Assembly: GCA_020724865.1 (NCBI GenBank) | Contig: DYGA01000002.1 | Coordinates: 115,161 to 179,160, forward strand | DNA from: Candidatus Paceibacter sp. | GTDB lineage: Bacteria; Patescibacteria; ABY1; S139-126 | DNA: 64,000 bases | Reading direction: 5' to 3' | Shown here: in pieces, positions 15,788-22,039 of the stretch | How positions within the stretch are numbered: position 1 is the stretch's first letter | Layout: each line of letters opens with the position of its first letter | Program-made: the position numbers and the translations under genes | The notes under the pieces: generated by a model | Seen by the model: only the letters and a program-made list of their open reading frames with translations | What the model was told of the DNA's origin: nothing | Database searches by the model: none

Positions 15788-16168
15788 TTACGACAAGACA
15801 TCAAATACGTAGCGCAGGATACTATAACTGGAAAAGACAATAAACAAACCAATAACTGCCCAAACTAAAATATCTCTGCCTTTTTTCACTCGTTCAGGAT
15901 TACCTCCAGACGTCATCCAAATTACCCCGCCAGCGACAAAAGCAGCTAAAGCAATTACCCCGGTAAGTCCTAGAATACCTTTAATTATATTTCCAATAAT
16001 AACTGCAGGATCATCACTGGTAAGGGGATTAGTTAAAGTTACATTATTATTATTATTGACTGGTGGATTACCAGGTGGATTAACTGGGGGATTTTGCGCA
16101 TTAACAGTATTGACAATCAATAATGTAAAAAAGGAAAATAAAATTAATAATAGAAATGATTTTTTCAT
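15788..16168 (-). CDS. TrbC/VirB2-like membrane protein, second member
   Basis: 126 residues. A signal peptide (about 1-24, ending VNA) is followed by a proline/asparagine-rich spacer, then two membrane helices (about 62-86 and 100-122) with a basic loop containing GGNPERVKKGRDI. This matches the other VirB2-like protein at 10799 in layout, and the loop motif is common in such proteins of Patescibacteria. The Pro/Asn linker suggests that the mature N-terminus is exposed outside the cell. It is a single-gene unit with its own terminator and divergent from the small-ORF transcript at 16209. Confidence 0.75.
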   Translation of the reverse strand: MKKSFLLLILFSFFTLLIVNTVNAQNPPVNPPGNPPVNNNNNVTLTNPLTSDDPAVIIGNIIKGILGLTGVIALAAFVAGGVIWMTSGGNPERVKKGRDILVWAVIGLFIVFSSYSILRYVFDVLS

Positions 16169-16208
16169 AAATGTATTTTATTATTATACAATTATTATAC
16201 CTTTTTTC

Positions 16209-16237
16209 TTGACAAAAAGCAAAAAATGCGGTATAAT
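16209..16237 (+). promoter_or_regulatory. Consensus sigma-70 promoter
   Basis: Perfect TTGACA (16209-16214), 17-base spacer, perfect TATAAT (16232-16237). It points into a 550-base stretch with no long gene; the only ORFs downstream on this strand before 19250 are the 20-codon and 45-codon ones described here. A small palindrome (TCTCGAT/ATCGAGA, 16347-16363) lies in the leader. Confidence 0.85.
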
Positions 16238-16389
16238 GAAAATATAGAAATAGAAATTACTAATTATTAATTACTAATTACTAAACAAATTCAAAATCTA
16301 AAATTTCAAATAACAAAAAAATAAGATTAAAAAATATAAAAAAAATTCTCGATTAAATCGAGATAAAAATAAAAATTAAAAACAAAAAT

Positions 16390-16452
16390 ATGAAAATCAA
16401 AGTAATTTCCCATGACAAAGTGCAGGCCATAAAAGTTAGGGTAGTACGCTAA
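16390..16452 (+). CDS. Candidate 20-residue leader peptide
   Basis: ATG to TAA, 20 residues, starting MKIKVISHDK and ending KVRVVR. It has no Shine-Dalgarno. Its stop codon falls in the loop of the intrinsic terminator at 16441-16469, the classic geometry of a translated leader controlling transcription. The C-terminus is rich in Val, Lys and Arg and includes a Lys-X-Arg triplet, a kind of motif on which ribosomes can pause in some leader peptides; whether that applies here is speculation. It could also be a chance ORF. Confidence 0.45.
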   Translation: MKIKVISHDKVQAIKVRVVR

Positions 16453-16469
16453 AAGTGTACTGCTTTTTT
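16441..16469 (+). terminator. Intrinsic terminator/attenuator overlapping the leader peptide stop
   Basis: GUAGUACGC (16441-16449), loop UAAAA, GUGUACUGC (16455-16463), then six T residues: a 9-bp stem with two G-U pairs. The upstream arm encodes the last codons of the leader ORF and the loop holds its stop codon, so a ribosome at the stop would block the hairpin. Confidence 0.75.
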
Positions 16470-16489
16470 GTTTATTAACTAATAATTTT

Positions 16490-16627
16490 ATGTCTGCACC
16501 CAAAAAAAATATTTTTACTTGGAAACGAAATAAGAAAAATATTCAGCCCATAAATTTACGCGGACTTAATTTGAACTACAGTAACAGGCGTACAGAAAAT
16601 AGAGTTAGATTGTGGGGGAGTAGTTGA
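16490..16627 (+). CDS. Candidate 45-residue basic protein
   Basis: ATG to TGA, 45 residues, with 11 Lys/Arg and a single acidic residue, two tryptophans and many asparagines (starts MSAPKKNIFTWKR, ends RVRLWGSS). The composition suggests a nucleic-acid- or ribosome-binding peptide. It does not match L34, L36 or other small ribosomal proteins that I know. It lies 20 bases after the terminator and can only be reached by reading through it from the 16209 promoter. No Shine-Dalgarno is seen, which is common in this window. Existence as a real gene is inferred from promoter, leader and composition. Confidence 0.45.
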   Translation: MSAPKKNIFTWKRNKKNIQPINLRGLNLNYSNRRTENRVRLWGSS

Positions 16628-16752
16628 AAGTTGATGAATAGGATAGAGGATTTAGGATATAGGTGGTAGTTAATTATAAATTTTTAAACATTAAAAAAAA
16701 TTAAAAATTATTTATAAAATTACAAAATTAAAAATTGTTTATATTTTATTTT

Positions 16753-16776
16753 AAAACCCGCCGTGTGGCGGGTTTT
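16753..16776 (-). terminator. Terminator of the infC-rpmI-rplT operon
   Basis: AAAACCCGCC/GGCGGGTTTT stem (16753-16762, 16767-16776), 22 bases beyond the rplT stop on the minus strand. Confidence 0.9.
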
Positions 16777-16798
16777 ATACTCTCTGTTTTTAAAAAAA

Positions 16799-17149
16799 TT
16801 ATTCAACCATTACTTGTTTAAAGATTTGATCAAAAATTTGCGGATGATTCATGGCCAGTTCTGACAAAACTTTGCGGTCAAGTTCAATATTCTTTTTCTT
16901 CATTATGCCAATAAATTTAGAATAACTAGTTCCACGCTCTCTTACAGCTGCATTTAGTCTAATCAACCACAAACCGCGGTTAACTCTTTTTTTGGCCCGT
17001 CTATCTCTTAGGGCATGGGCACCAGCTTTAACTACTGCGGTTTTAGCCAAACGAATCGTGGATTTACGGCTCCATTTATAACCTTTAACAGCTTTTCTAA
17101 GCTTTCTTCTTTTTTTGGTATGAGTTGTGCCTCTTTTTACTCTGGACAT
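16799..17149 (-). CDS. rplT: Ribosomal protein bL20
   Basis: 116 residues, full length. Binds 23S rRNA early in assembly of the large subunit. The basic N-terminal half (MSRVKRGTTHTKKRRKLRKA) and the later helical part (RRAKKRVNRGLWLIRLNAAV) follow the family closely. It is the last gene of the canonical infC-rpmI-rplT operon, 43 bases after rpmI, with a terminator just downstream. In many bacteria L20 represses this operon through the leader; here the leader before infC is very short, so such control is not evident. Confidence 0.98.
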   Translation of the reverse strand: MSRVKRGTTHTKKRRKLRKAVKGYKWSRKSTIRLAKTAVVKAGAHALRDRRAKKRVNRGLWLIRLNAAVRERGTSYSKFIGIMKKKNIELDRKVLSELAMNHPQIFDQIFKQVMVE

Positions 17150-17192
17150 ATTTTTAAAATTAGAATATAGGATTTAGGATAAGGGGGATAGA

Positions 17193-17387
17193 TTAGTGAT
17201 AAGGCAAGAGAGTGCGGATATTTTTTTCATTTACCTTAGCTACTTTTTTATCGCGTCTTTTATTGCGAGTTACCTTACTTGGTTCACGGGAATTAAAATG
17301 GTCCTGACCAGCAGTTCTTTGCATTAGTTTTTTATTTTTTGTGACACGAATTCTTTTACTAGTTGTTTTGTGTGTTTTGAGTTTTGC
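17193..17387 (-). CDS. rpmI: Ribosomal protein bL35
   Basis: 64 residues from the ATG at 17387 (MAKLKTHKTTSKR). An in-frame upstream ATG at 17435 would add 16 residues not found in the family, so the shorter start is chosen. Lys/Arg-rich, with the usual KTHKTTSKRI and C-terminal LPYH. It lies between infC and rplT in the standard order; the gap to infC is about 93 bases and contains no obvious terminator. Confidence 0.96.
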   Translation of the reverse strand, partial: AKLKTHKTTSKRIRVTKNKKLMQRTAGQDHFNSREPSKVTRNKRRDKKVAKVNEKNIRTLLPYH

Positions 17388-17480
17388 CATTTGATTCTTT
17401 TTTATGAATAAATCCCACCCAAAATAGTGGGACAAGTTTTATATTAACCAATTAAATAAATGGTGTCAAGCAATTTATCC

Positions 17481-17987
17481 CTATTTTTTTAGAGAATAAA
17501 GGGCGGTAAATTTATTGCCTTCACGCAATGGTTCTTGGTCAACCCTTATATTTGCACCCAGCTTTTCTTGAAATTTTAGCATGATTTCTTTTACTTTTTC
17601 CGGATGAGCTTTTTGTCTGCCTTTGAGAATAATTTCAGTTTTAACCCTATCACCTTGGGTTAAGAATTTTATGGCTTGATTGGCTCTAACTTCTAGATCG
17701 TGATTACCCATATTGTAGGTCAATCTTACCCCCTTGATTTCTGATTTACGGCTTTTAACTTTGGCTTTTTGTTGGAGTTTATTTTGATTATAAATCCATT
17801 GGCCATAATCTAATATACGACAAACTGGCGGTTCAGCTTTGGGAGATACTTCAACCAGATCAAGTCCCGCTTCTCTGGCTTGGCGCAATGCTTCCTGTGT
17901 GGATACTACGCCAAGTTGTTCACCGTTAGTACCGATTAAACGAACTTCAGGTAAATCTATTTGTTGGTTTATTCTAAATTTTTGAAT
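17481..17987 (-). CDS. infC: Translation initiation factor IF-3 with a non-ATG start
   Basis: About 168 residues if begun at the ATT codon at 17987. IF-3 keeps the 30S subunit free and checks the start codon-anticodon match. Homology clearly extends upstream of the first possible TTG (17888): FRINQQI, PEVRLIG, NGEQLGVVSTQEALRQA are conserved N-domain sequence. Between the upstream in-frame TAA and that point there is no ATG, GTG or TTG; only ATT (17987) and ATC (17999) are available. Many bacteria start infC at AUU so that IF-3 represses its own translation, so ATT is preferred; ATC remains possible because a TATAAT ends five bases before it. First gene of infC-rpmI-rplT. Confidence 0.93.
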   Translation of the reverse strand: MQKFRINQQIDLPEVRLIGTNGEQLGVVSTQEALRQAREAGLDLVEVSPKAEPPVCRILDYGQWIYNQNKLQQKAKVKSRKSEIKGVRLTYNMGNHDLEVRANQAIKFLTQGDRVKTEIILKGRQKAHPEKVKEIMLKFQEKLGANIRVDQEPLREGNKFTALYSLKK

Positions 17988-18004
17988 AGGTTTAAGGATT
18001 AATA

Positions 18005-18044
18005 ATTATAAGTATATTATATTAAATTTAAATGTTTGTGACCA
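18005..18044 (-). promoter_or_regulatory. Probable infC promoter region
   Basis: On the minus strand TGGTCA (18044-18039), 17-base spacer, TATAAT (18021-18016); a second TATAAT lies at 18010-18005. Either gives a leader shorter than about 25 bases, leaving no room for a classical L20-binding leader. Confidence 0.45.
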
Positions 18045-18074
18045 GGGTATTAAGTATATAAACAATTTTTAATT

Positions 18075-18094
18075 CCTGCCTGTCGGTAGGTAGG
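18075..18094. repeat. 20-bp imperfect palindrome CCTGCCTG...TAGGTAGG
   Basis: CCTGCCTG and its near-complement TAGGTAGG around TCGG. This resembles the CCTGCC/GGCAGG-type palindromes scattered between genes in many Patescibacteria; only one copy is in this window. Confidence 0.6.
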
Positions 18095-18135
18095 TTGTAG
18101 TTTTTAATTTTTAAATAAATCTAAATTTAAATAGA

Positions 18136-18193
18136 TGTCATGCTGAACTTGTTTCAGCATCTCATGAGACCCTGAAACAAGTTCAGGGTGACA
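18136..18193. repeat. 58-bp palindromic repeat
   Basis: Begins TGTCATGCTGAAC and ends GTTCAGGGTGACA. Each half also forms its own hairpin (TGCTGAA/TTCAGCA and CCCTGAA/TTCAGGG), so the whole can form a cruciform or one long stem. Palindromes of the type TGTCAT-CTGAAC-TTG-TTTCAG are scattered in many bacterial genomes. It lies between infC and the tmRNA gene. Confidence 0.7.
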
Positions 18194-18234
18194 GAAAAAA
18201 ATTAACATTTATTATTTTTTGCTAGTGCGAAGAA

Positions 18235-18611
18235 TGGTGGAGATGGTGGGCTTTGCACCCACGTGGTAAGAAAGCTTTAACGTGTGATTTACAAGCTTAG
18301 CCTGATTGGTAAACCAAAAAGATTAAATCAGGCCAAAACTTTTTGGTGGCGCTGAACAATATTGCAAACGACGATTGTCAGCAAATCGGCGTTCAAGCTC
18401 CAGTTATGACACCGCTTATGAAATTTTGGAGCAAAATTTCAGCGATGGCTGTGACCTGAATTAGGCAACAGCAAGTGCAAAGTTAGGCTGCGCAAATGCG
18501 TTCCTAATTTTGCTCATAAGTGTATTGGCACTTATTGTAATGGTAGTTTAACGAGTTGCCGCTCGGCTTGAACACACGTTGCTACTTTCTTAGCGAATAA
18601 ATAACATCCCC
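18235..18611 (-). ncRNA. ssrA: tmRNA (transfer-messenger RNA)
   Basis: Minus strand, about 377 bases. The 5' end GGGGAUG pairs with CAUCUCC before the discriminator A and encoded CCA at 18235, forming the tRNA-like acceptor. The 5' region holds the usual UUAUUUAUUCGCUAAG-type sequence and the 3' region the T-arm GGUGCAAAGCCCACC. The tag reading frame ends at the TAA at 18463-18461; counted back to a GCA resume codon at 18499 it encodes AFAQPNFALAVA. The exact resume codon is inferred. The RNA rescues stalled ribosomes with SmpB, whose gene lies directly upstream. Confidence 0.95.
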
Positions 18612-18719
18612 AAATAAAATTACTAATTACTAATTTCTAATATTTAATTAATTTATAATTAACTAATTAATAAATTAAATCATTGATTAGTAATTAATCA
18701 TTTGTTATTAGTAATTAAT

Positions 18720-19166
18720 TTAGTATTCTTTCAAAGTGCGTCTGATATCACGTTCGGTATCTCTTTTTTTGATAGCAGCTTTTTTGTCAAACTGTTTTTT
18801 CCCTTTGACAATTGCCAATTCAATTTTAACTAGACCTCTGGTAGTATATAGTCGTAAAGGCACAACTGTCAATCCTTTATTACTTAGTTGGCCCCTGATT
18901 AAATTTATTTCTTTTTTGGTTAAAAGCAATTTTCTTTGTCTTTTTGGTTCATAGTTTTTTTGGACACTGGCAGCCGGTTGATAGGGGGCAATATGCAAGC
19001 CTACCAGCCAAGCTTGGTTGTCTTTAATGGTAATGTAACTTCCCTTAAAATCAATTCTTTTCATTTTCACAGATTTTACTTCCGGACCAGTTAAAACCAA
19101 GCCCGCCTCTATTTTTTGTAAAGGTAGATAGTTAAATAAAGCCTGTTTGTTGGTTAATATTTCCAT
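18720..19166 (-). CDS. smpB: SsrA-binding protein SmpB
   Basis: 148 residues from the ATG at 19166. SmpB binds tmRNA and places it in stalled ribosomes. Family features: EAGLVLTGPEVKSVK, IDFKGSYITI, GLHIAPYQPA and a basic C-terminal tail KKRDTERDIRRTLKEY. An ORF extension of ten residues upstream is not family-like. TACAAT lies six bases before the ATG, suggesting a leaderless mRNA. The gene is immediately upstream of ssrA on the same strand, so protein and RNA partners are co-located. Confidence 0.97.
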   Translation of the reverse strand: MEILTNKQALFNYLPLQKIEAGLVLTGPEVKSVKMKRIDFKGSYITIKDNQAWLVGLHIAPYQPAASVQKNYEPKRQRKLLLTKKEINLIRGQLSNKGLTVVPLRLYTTRGLVKIELAIVKGKKQFDKKAAIKKRDTERDIRRTLKEY

Positions 19167-19172
19167 AACTTT

Positions 19173-19178
19173 ATTGTA
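19173..19178 (-). promoter_or_regulatory. -10 hexamer of smpB, leaderless arrangement
   Basis: TACAAT on the minus strand (19178-19173), six bases before the smpB ATG. Confidence 0.5.
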
Positions 19179-19237
19179 TAACAAATTTTGTAGCAAACAA
19201 ACTCTATTAACTTGCTGATTTTATTTAAAATCATTAC

Positions 19238-19243
19238 TATAAA
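19238..19243 (+). promoter_or_regulatory. -10 hexamer of argS, leaderless arrangement
   Basis: TATAAA lies six bases before the ATG at 19250; a TTGCTG at 19212 is slightly too far for a good -35. Confidence 0.45.
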
Positions 19244-19249
19244 ATTAAG

Positions 19250-20968
19250 ATGATGGATTTATACTTACAATTGAAAAAAGAAATTAGTCGTTTGGCGGGC
19301 CAGGACCTGTTTGTTTTAGAAGTTCCGCCAACGACAGAATTTGGCGATTTAAGCACAAACGTTGCTTTGATAATTGCTAAACAAAAAAACAAAGATCCAA
19401 AATTAGTTGCTTTAGATTTAATTGCCAAATTATCACAAGTTAGTTGGTTGAAAAAAAATAATATTGAAATTAAATTAGCTGGCCAAGGGTTTATAAATTT
19501 CTTTTTGTCTGACCAGTATTTGAATAAAATTTTCAATCAAGCCGTCCATACTAAAAATTTTGGTAAGATAAATATTGGTAAAAATAAAAAAATTGTTATT
19601 GAGTATTCGTCGCCCAACACCAACAAACCTTTGCATCTGGGTCATTTGCGCAATGATGCTTTGGGAATGAGTCTCGCAAAAATATATGAATTTTTTGGTT
19701 TTCAAGTAATAAAAACTGAAGTTATTAATGATCGTGGCATTCATATTATGAAAAGTTTATTGGCTTATTTAAAATGGGGGAAAAATACAACGCCAAAAAA
19801 GCTTGGTATTAAAGGGGATAAATTTGTTGGTGATTTATATGTTAAATACAATCAGGCAGAAAAGGATCATCCTGAACTAATTTCTGAAGCTAGAAATTTA
19901 TTACAGGCTTGGGAAAATAAGGATAAAAAGATAATTGCCTTATGGAAAAAAATGAATTCTTGGGTTTATGCTGGTTGGAAAATAACTTATAAATTATATG
20001 GTTCAAAATTTGATAAAGTTTATTATGAAAGTAAGCTTTATAATAAAGGCAGGGAAATAATTGTCCAAGCTGAAAAACGCGGGTTAGTTAAACGCAATTC
20101 CCAAGGCGCCGTAGTAGTTGATTTAAGTCCCTATGGATTAGGCGGACGAGATAGCGGTGAAAAAATTTTATTACGGGCTGATGGCACGACTGTTTATATT
20201 ACTCAAGATTTGTATTTGGCCGTCAAAAGATTTTCAGATTATAATTTTACTAAAATGATATATGTAGTGGGCGATGAACAGATATATCATTTTAAGGTGT
20301 TATTTAAAATTCTGTCTATTTTTGGTTATAGCTGGCAAACAAAATGTCAGCATTTTCCCTATGGACATGTTTTATTGCCGGAGGGAAAGATGAAATCGCG
20401 CGAAGGAACTGTAGTTGATGCCGATGATTTAATTTCTGAACTTACCACTCAGGCAGAGATAGAAGTAAAAAAACGACAACCGAAATTGACAGTAATAGAA
20501 AGAAAAAAAATTGCTCAAACTATAGCTATAGCTGCTATTAAATATTGGTTTTTAAAAACTAATCCTAAATCTACCATAACTTTTGATCCCCAAGCTTCCT
20601 TGAGTTTGGAGGGCAATACCGGTCCTTATCTTTTATATACTTATGTTAGATTAAAACGCATTTTGGCCAAAGGAAAAATTACTAAATTAGATAAGTTTAT
20701 TTTTTCTGAACAAGAAAAAAAGTTGGTTAGAAAAATTTGTCAGTGGCCATTGGCAGTTTGGCAATATTATGAGAAACAGCAAGTTAATTATTTGGCTGAA
20801 TATTTATTTCAATTGGCCAGTTTGATAAATAATTATTATCAAAATGTTCCTGTTTTAAAAGCTGAAGATACAATAAGAAAACAAAGATTAATGATAATTA
20901 AAGCAGCTGCCAATATTATTAGTAGCGGACTTAATTTGCTTAATATAAAAACCGTTGCTAAAATGTAA
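19250..20968 (+). CDS. argS: Arginyl-tRNA synthetase
   Basis: 572 residues, full length class I synthetase. The N-terminal additional domain is followed by the HIGH-type motif HLGH in SSPNTNKPLHLGHLRND (about 117-133), a MKSREGT stretch (about 382-388) replacing KMSKS, and the DALR anticodon-binding domain (NTGPYLLYTYVRLKRIL onward, about 456-572). A second ATG follows immediately at 19253. The gene is led by a -10 box six bases upstream and is followed two bases later by a small unknown gene, with which it probably forms an operon. Confidence 0.97.
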   Translation: MMDLYLQLKKEISRLAGQDLFVLEVPPTTEFGDLSTNVALIIAKQKNKDPKLVALDLIAKLSQVSWLKKNNIEIKLAGQGFINFFLSDQYLNKIFNQAVHTKNFGKINIGKNKKIVIEYSSPNTNKPLHLGHLRNDALGMSLAKIYEFFGFQVIKTEVINDRGIHIMKSLLAYLKWGKNTTPKKLGIKGDKFVGDLYVKYNQAEKDHPELISEARNLLQAWENKDKKIIALWKKMNSWVYAGWKITYKLYGSKFDKVYYESKLYNKGREIIVQAEKRGLVKRNSQGAVVVDLSPYGLGGRDSGEKILLRADGTTVYITQDLYLAVKRFSDYNFTKMIYVVGDEQIYHFKVLFKILSIFGYSWQTKCQHFPYGHVLLPEGKMKSREGTVVDADDLISELTTQAEIEVKKRQPKLTVIERKKIAQTIAIAAIKYWFLKTNPKSTITFDPQASLSLEGNTGPYLLYTYVRLKRILAKGKITKLDKFIFSEQEKKLVRKICQWPLAVWQYYEKQQVNYLAEYLFQLASLINNYYQNVPVLKAEDTIRKQRLMIIKAAANIISSGLNLLNIKTVAKM

Positions 20969-20970
20969 TT

Positions 20971-21285
20971 ATGAATGAGTCAAAATGGTTAAATTTTGTC
21001 CAGATGATAAAAGATAAATTTGCCGTCCAAGCTGAAGGGCAAGAAACCACAGATATTCCTGGCGCAGTCGTTAAATTTATTGAATGGAAAAATGGGGATA
21101 AAGAAATGAGGGCTGAGTTTCATATTAAACCAAAAGTTTTGGATAAAAAAACTTTTTATAGTAGACGTATAGGCAGCGGGGTAAAGGAAGAATATATTTA
21201 TGCCGCTGATGAAAAAGTAGAATTTGCTAAATTTTTTGAAAAATCTACACTCAATGATGAATGGCAAGAAATAAATATTGTGTAA
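20971..21285 (+). CDS. Conserved-looking small protein, unrecognised
   Basis: 104 residues, soluble, with balanced charge. No membrane segment, cysteine or known motif is seen; the sequence alternates short strands and helices (FHIKPKVLDKKTFYSRRIG in the middle). It begins two bases after argS, so it is co-transcribed with the synthetase. The tight coupling and normal codon use speak for a real gene. I do not recognise the family and cannot assign a role. Confidence 0.7.
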   Translation: MNESKWLNFVQMIKDKFAVQAEGQETTDIPGAVVKFIEWKNGDKEMRAEFHIKPKVLDKKTFYSRRIGSGVKEEYIYAADEKVEFAKFFEKSTLNDEWQEINIV

Positions 21286-21292
21286 AAAAATA

Positions 21293-21322
21293 TTTGCTTT
21301 TTTCGGTAAATTTGTGTATATT
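21293..21322 (+). promoter_or_regulatory. Promoter of the 162-residue membrane protein
   Basis: TTGCTT (21293-21298), 18-base spacer, TATATT (21317-21322); the ATG at 21388 has a GGAAAGGA Shine-Dalgarno region upstream. Confidence 0.5.
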
Positions 21323-21387
21323 TAAATAAGTCAAAATAAAAATAATAAATTATAATAATTAATTTTAAAGGAAAGGACTTAGAAATT

Positions 21388-21876
21388 ATGGAATCAAACA
21401 TAACTAAAGCAGGAGAGGATGCTACTTTCCAAAAGCCAGCTAGTTCTGGCGGCAGTTTTGTTAAATGGGTTGTTGTGGTTATAGTAATTGCGTTAATTAT
21501 TGTTTTAGGTTTGTACTTTATTTCTAAATACAGCCGTTTCAATATTTTAGGGTTGTCTGGTGGTAACAATAATTGGCAAGCGGTATTTTTAACCAATGGC
21601 CAAGTTTATTTTGGTAAGGTAGTGAAAGAGAGTAGTAAATCAGTCATTTTGCGGGATATTTATTATTTACAAGTAACCCAACCATTACAAACTTCTGGTG
21701 ATCAACAACAAGCTCCAGTCCAAAATGAATTATCTTTAGTAAAATTAGGCAATGAACTGCATGGGCCTAAAGATGAAATGAGAATAAATGGAGCTCATGT
21801 ATTGTTTATTGAAGATTTGAAAGCTGACAGTCGAGTAGTTGAAGCCATAACCAATTATAAGAATTCACAACAGTAG
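21388..21876 (+). CDS. Single-pass membrane protein, unrecognised
   Basis: 162 residues. A polar N-terminus of about 27 residues precedes one membrane helix (about 28-47), then a domain facing outward with a short beta-rich start (NWQAVFLTNGQVYFGKVVKES, a pattern like a small Sm/SH3-type barrel) and a Gln-rich middle. Similar proteins are widespread in Patescibacteria, but I know of no function. It is transcribed alone from its own promoter with a Shine-Dalgarno, and ends at a strong terminator before ileS. Confidence 0.75.
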   Translation: MESNITKAGEDATFQKPASSGGSFVKWVVVVIVIALIIVLGLYFISKYSRFNILGLSGGNNNWQAVFLTNGQVYFGKVVKESSKSVILRDIYYLQVTQPLQTSGDQQQAPVQNELSLVKLGNELHGPKDEMRINGAHVLFIEDLKADSRVVEAITNYKNSQQ

Positions 21877-21912
21877 AGTATTACTATTTTAGGAAATAAA
21901 TATTTTTTAGAT

Positions 21913-21942
21913 AAAACCCGCTAGAGAGCGGGTTTTATTTTT
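21913..21942 (+). terminator. Intrinsic terminator
   Basis: AAAACCCGCT/AGCGGGTTTT stem (21913-21922, 21927-21936) followed by a T-run. Confidence 0.9.
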
Positions 21943-21971
21943 TTTAAAAAAAATTAATTAGATTTATTAAA

Positions 21972-22000
21972 TTGACTTTAGATTATTTTTTCATTATAAT
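21972..22000 (+). promoter_or_regulatory. Promoter of ileS
   Basis: TTGACT (21972-21977), 17-base spacer, TATAAT (21995-22000). Predicted start near 22007 gives a leader of about 33 bases, too short for a T-box or other riboswitch. Confidence 0.75.
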
Positions 22001-22039
22001 TTAACCATTCTATATTATTATTTTATATAAAATTTAAAT

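Noticed and set aside
17888..17888. TTG at 17888 as the infC start
   Set aside because: It would remove about 33 residues of conserved IF-3 N-terminal domain that is clearly encoded upstream in frame.
22001..22039. T-box riboswitch before ileS
   Set aside because: The promoter leaves a leader of about 33 bases, far too short for a T-box.
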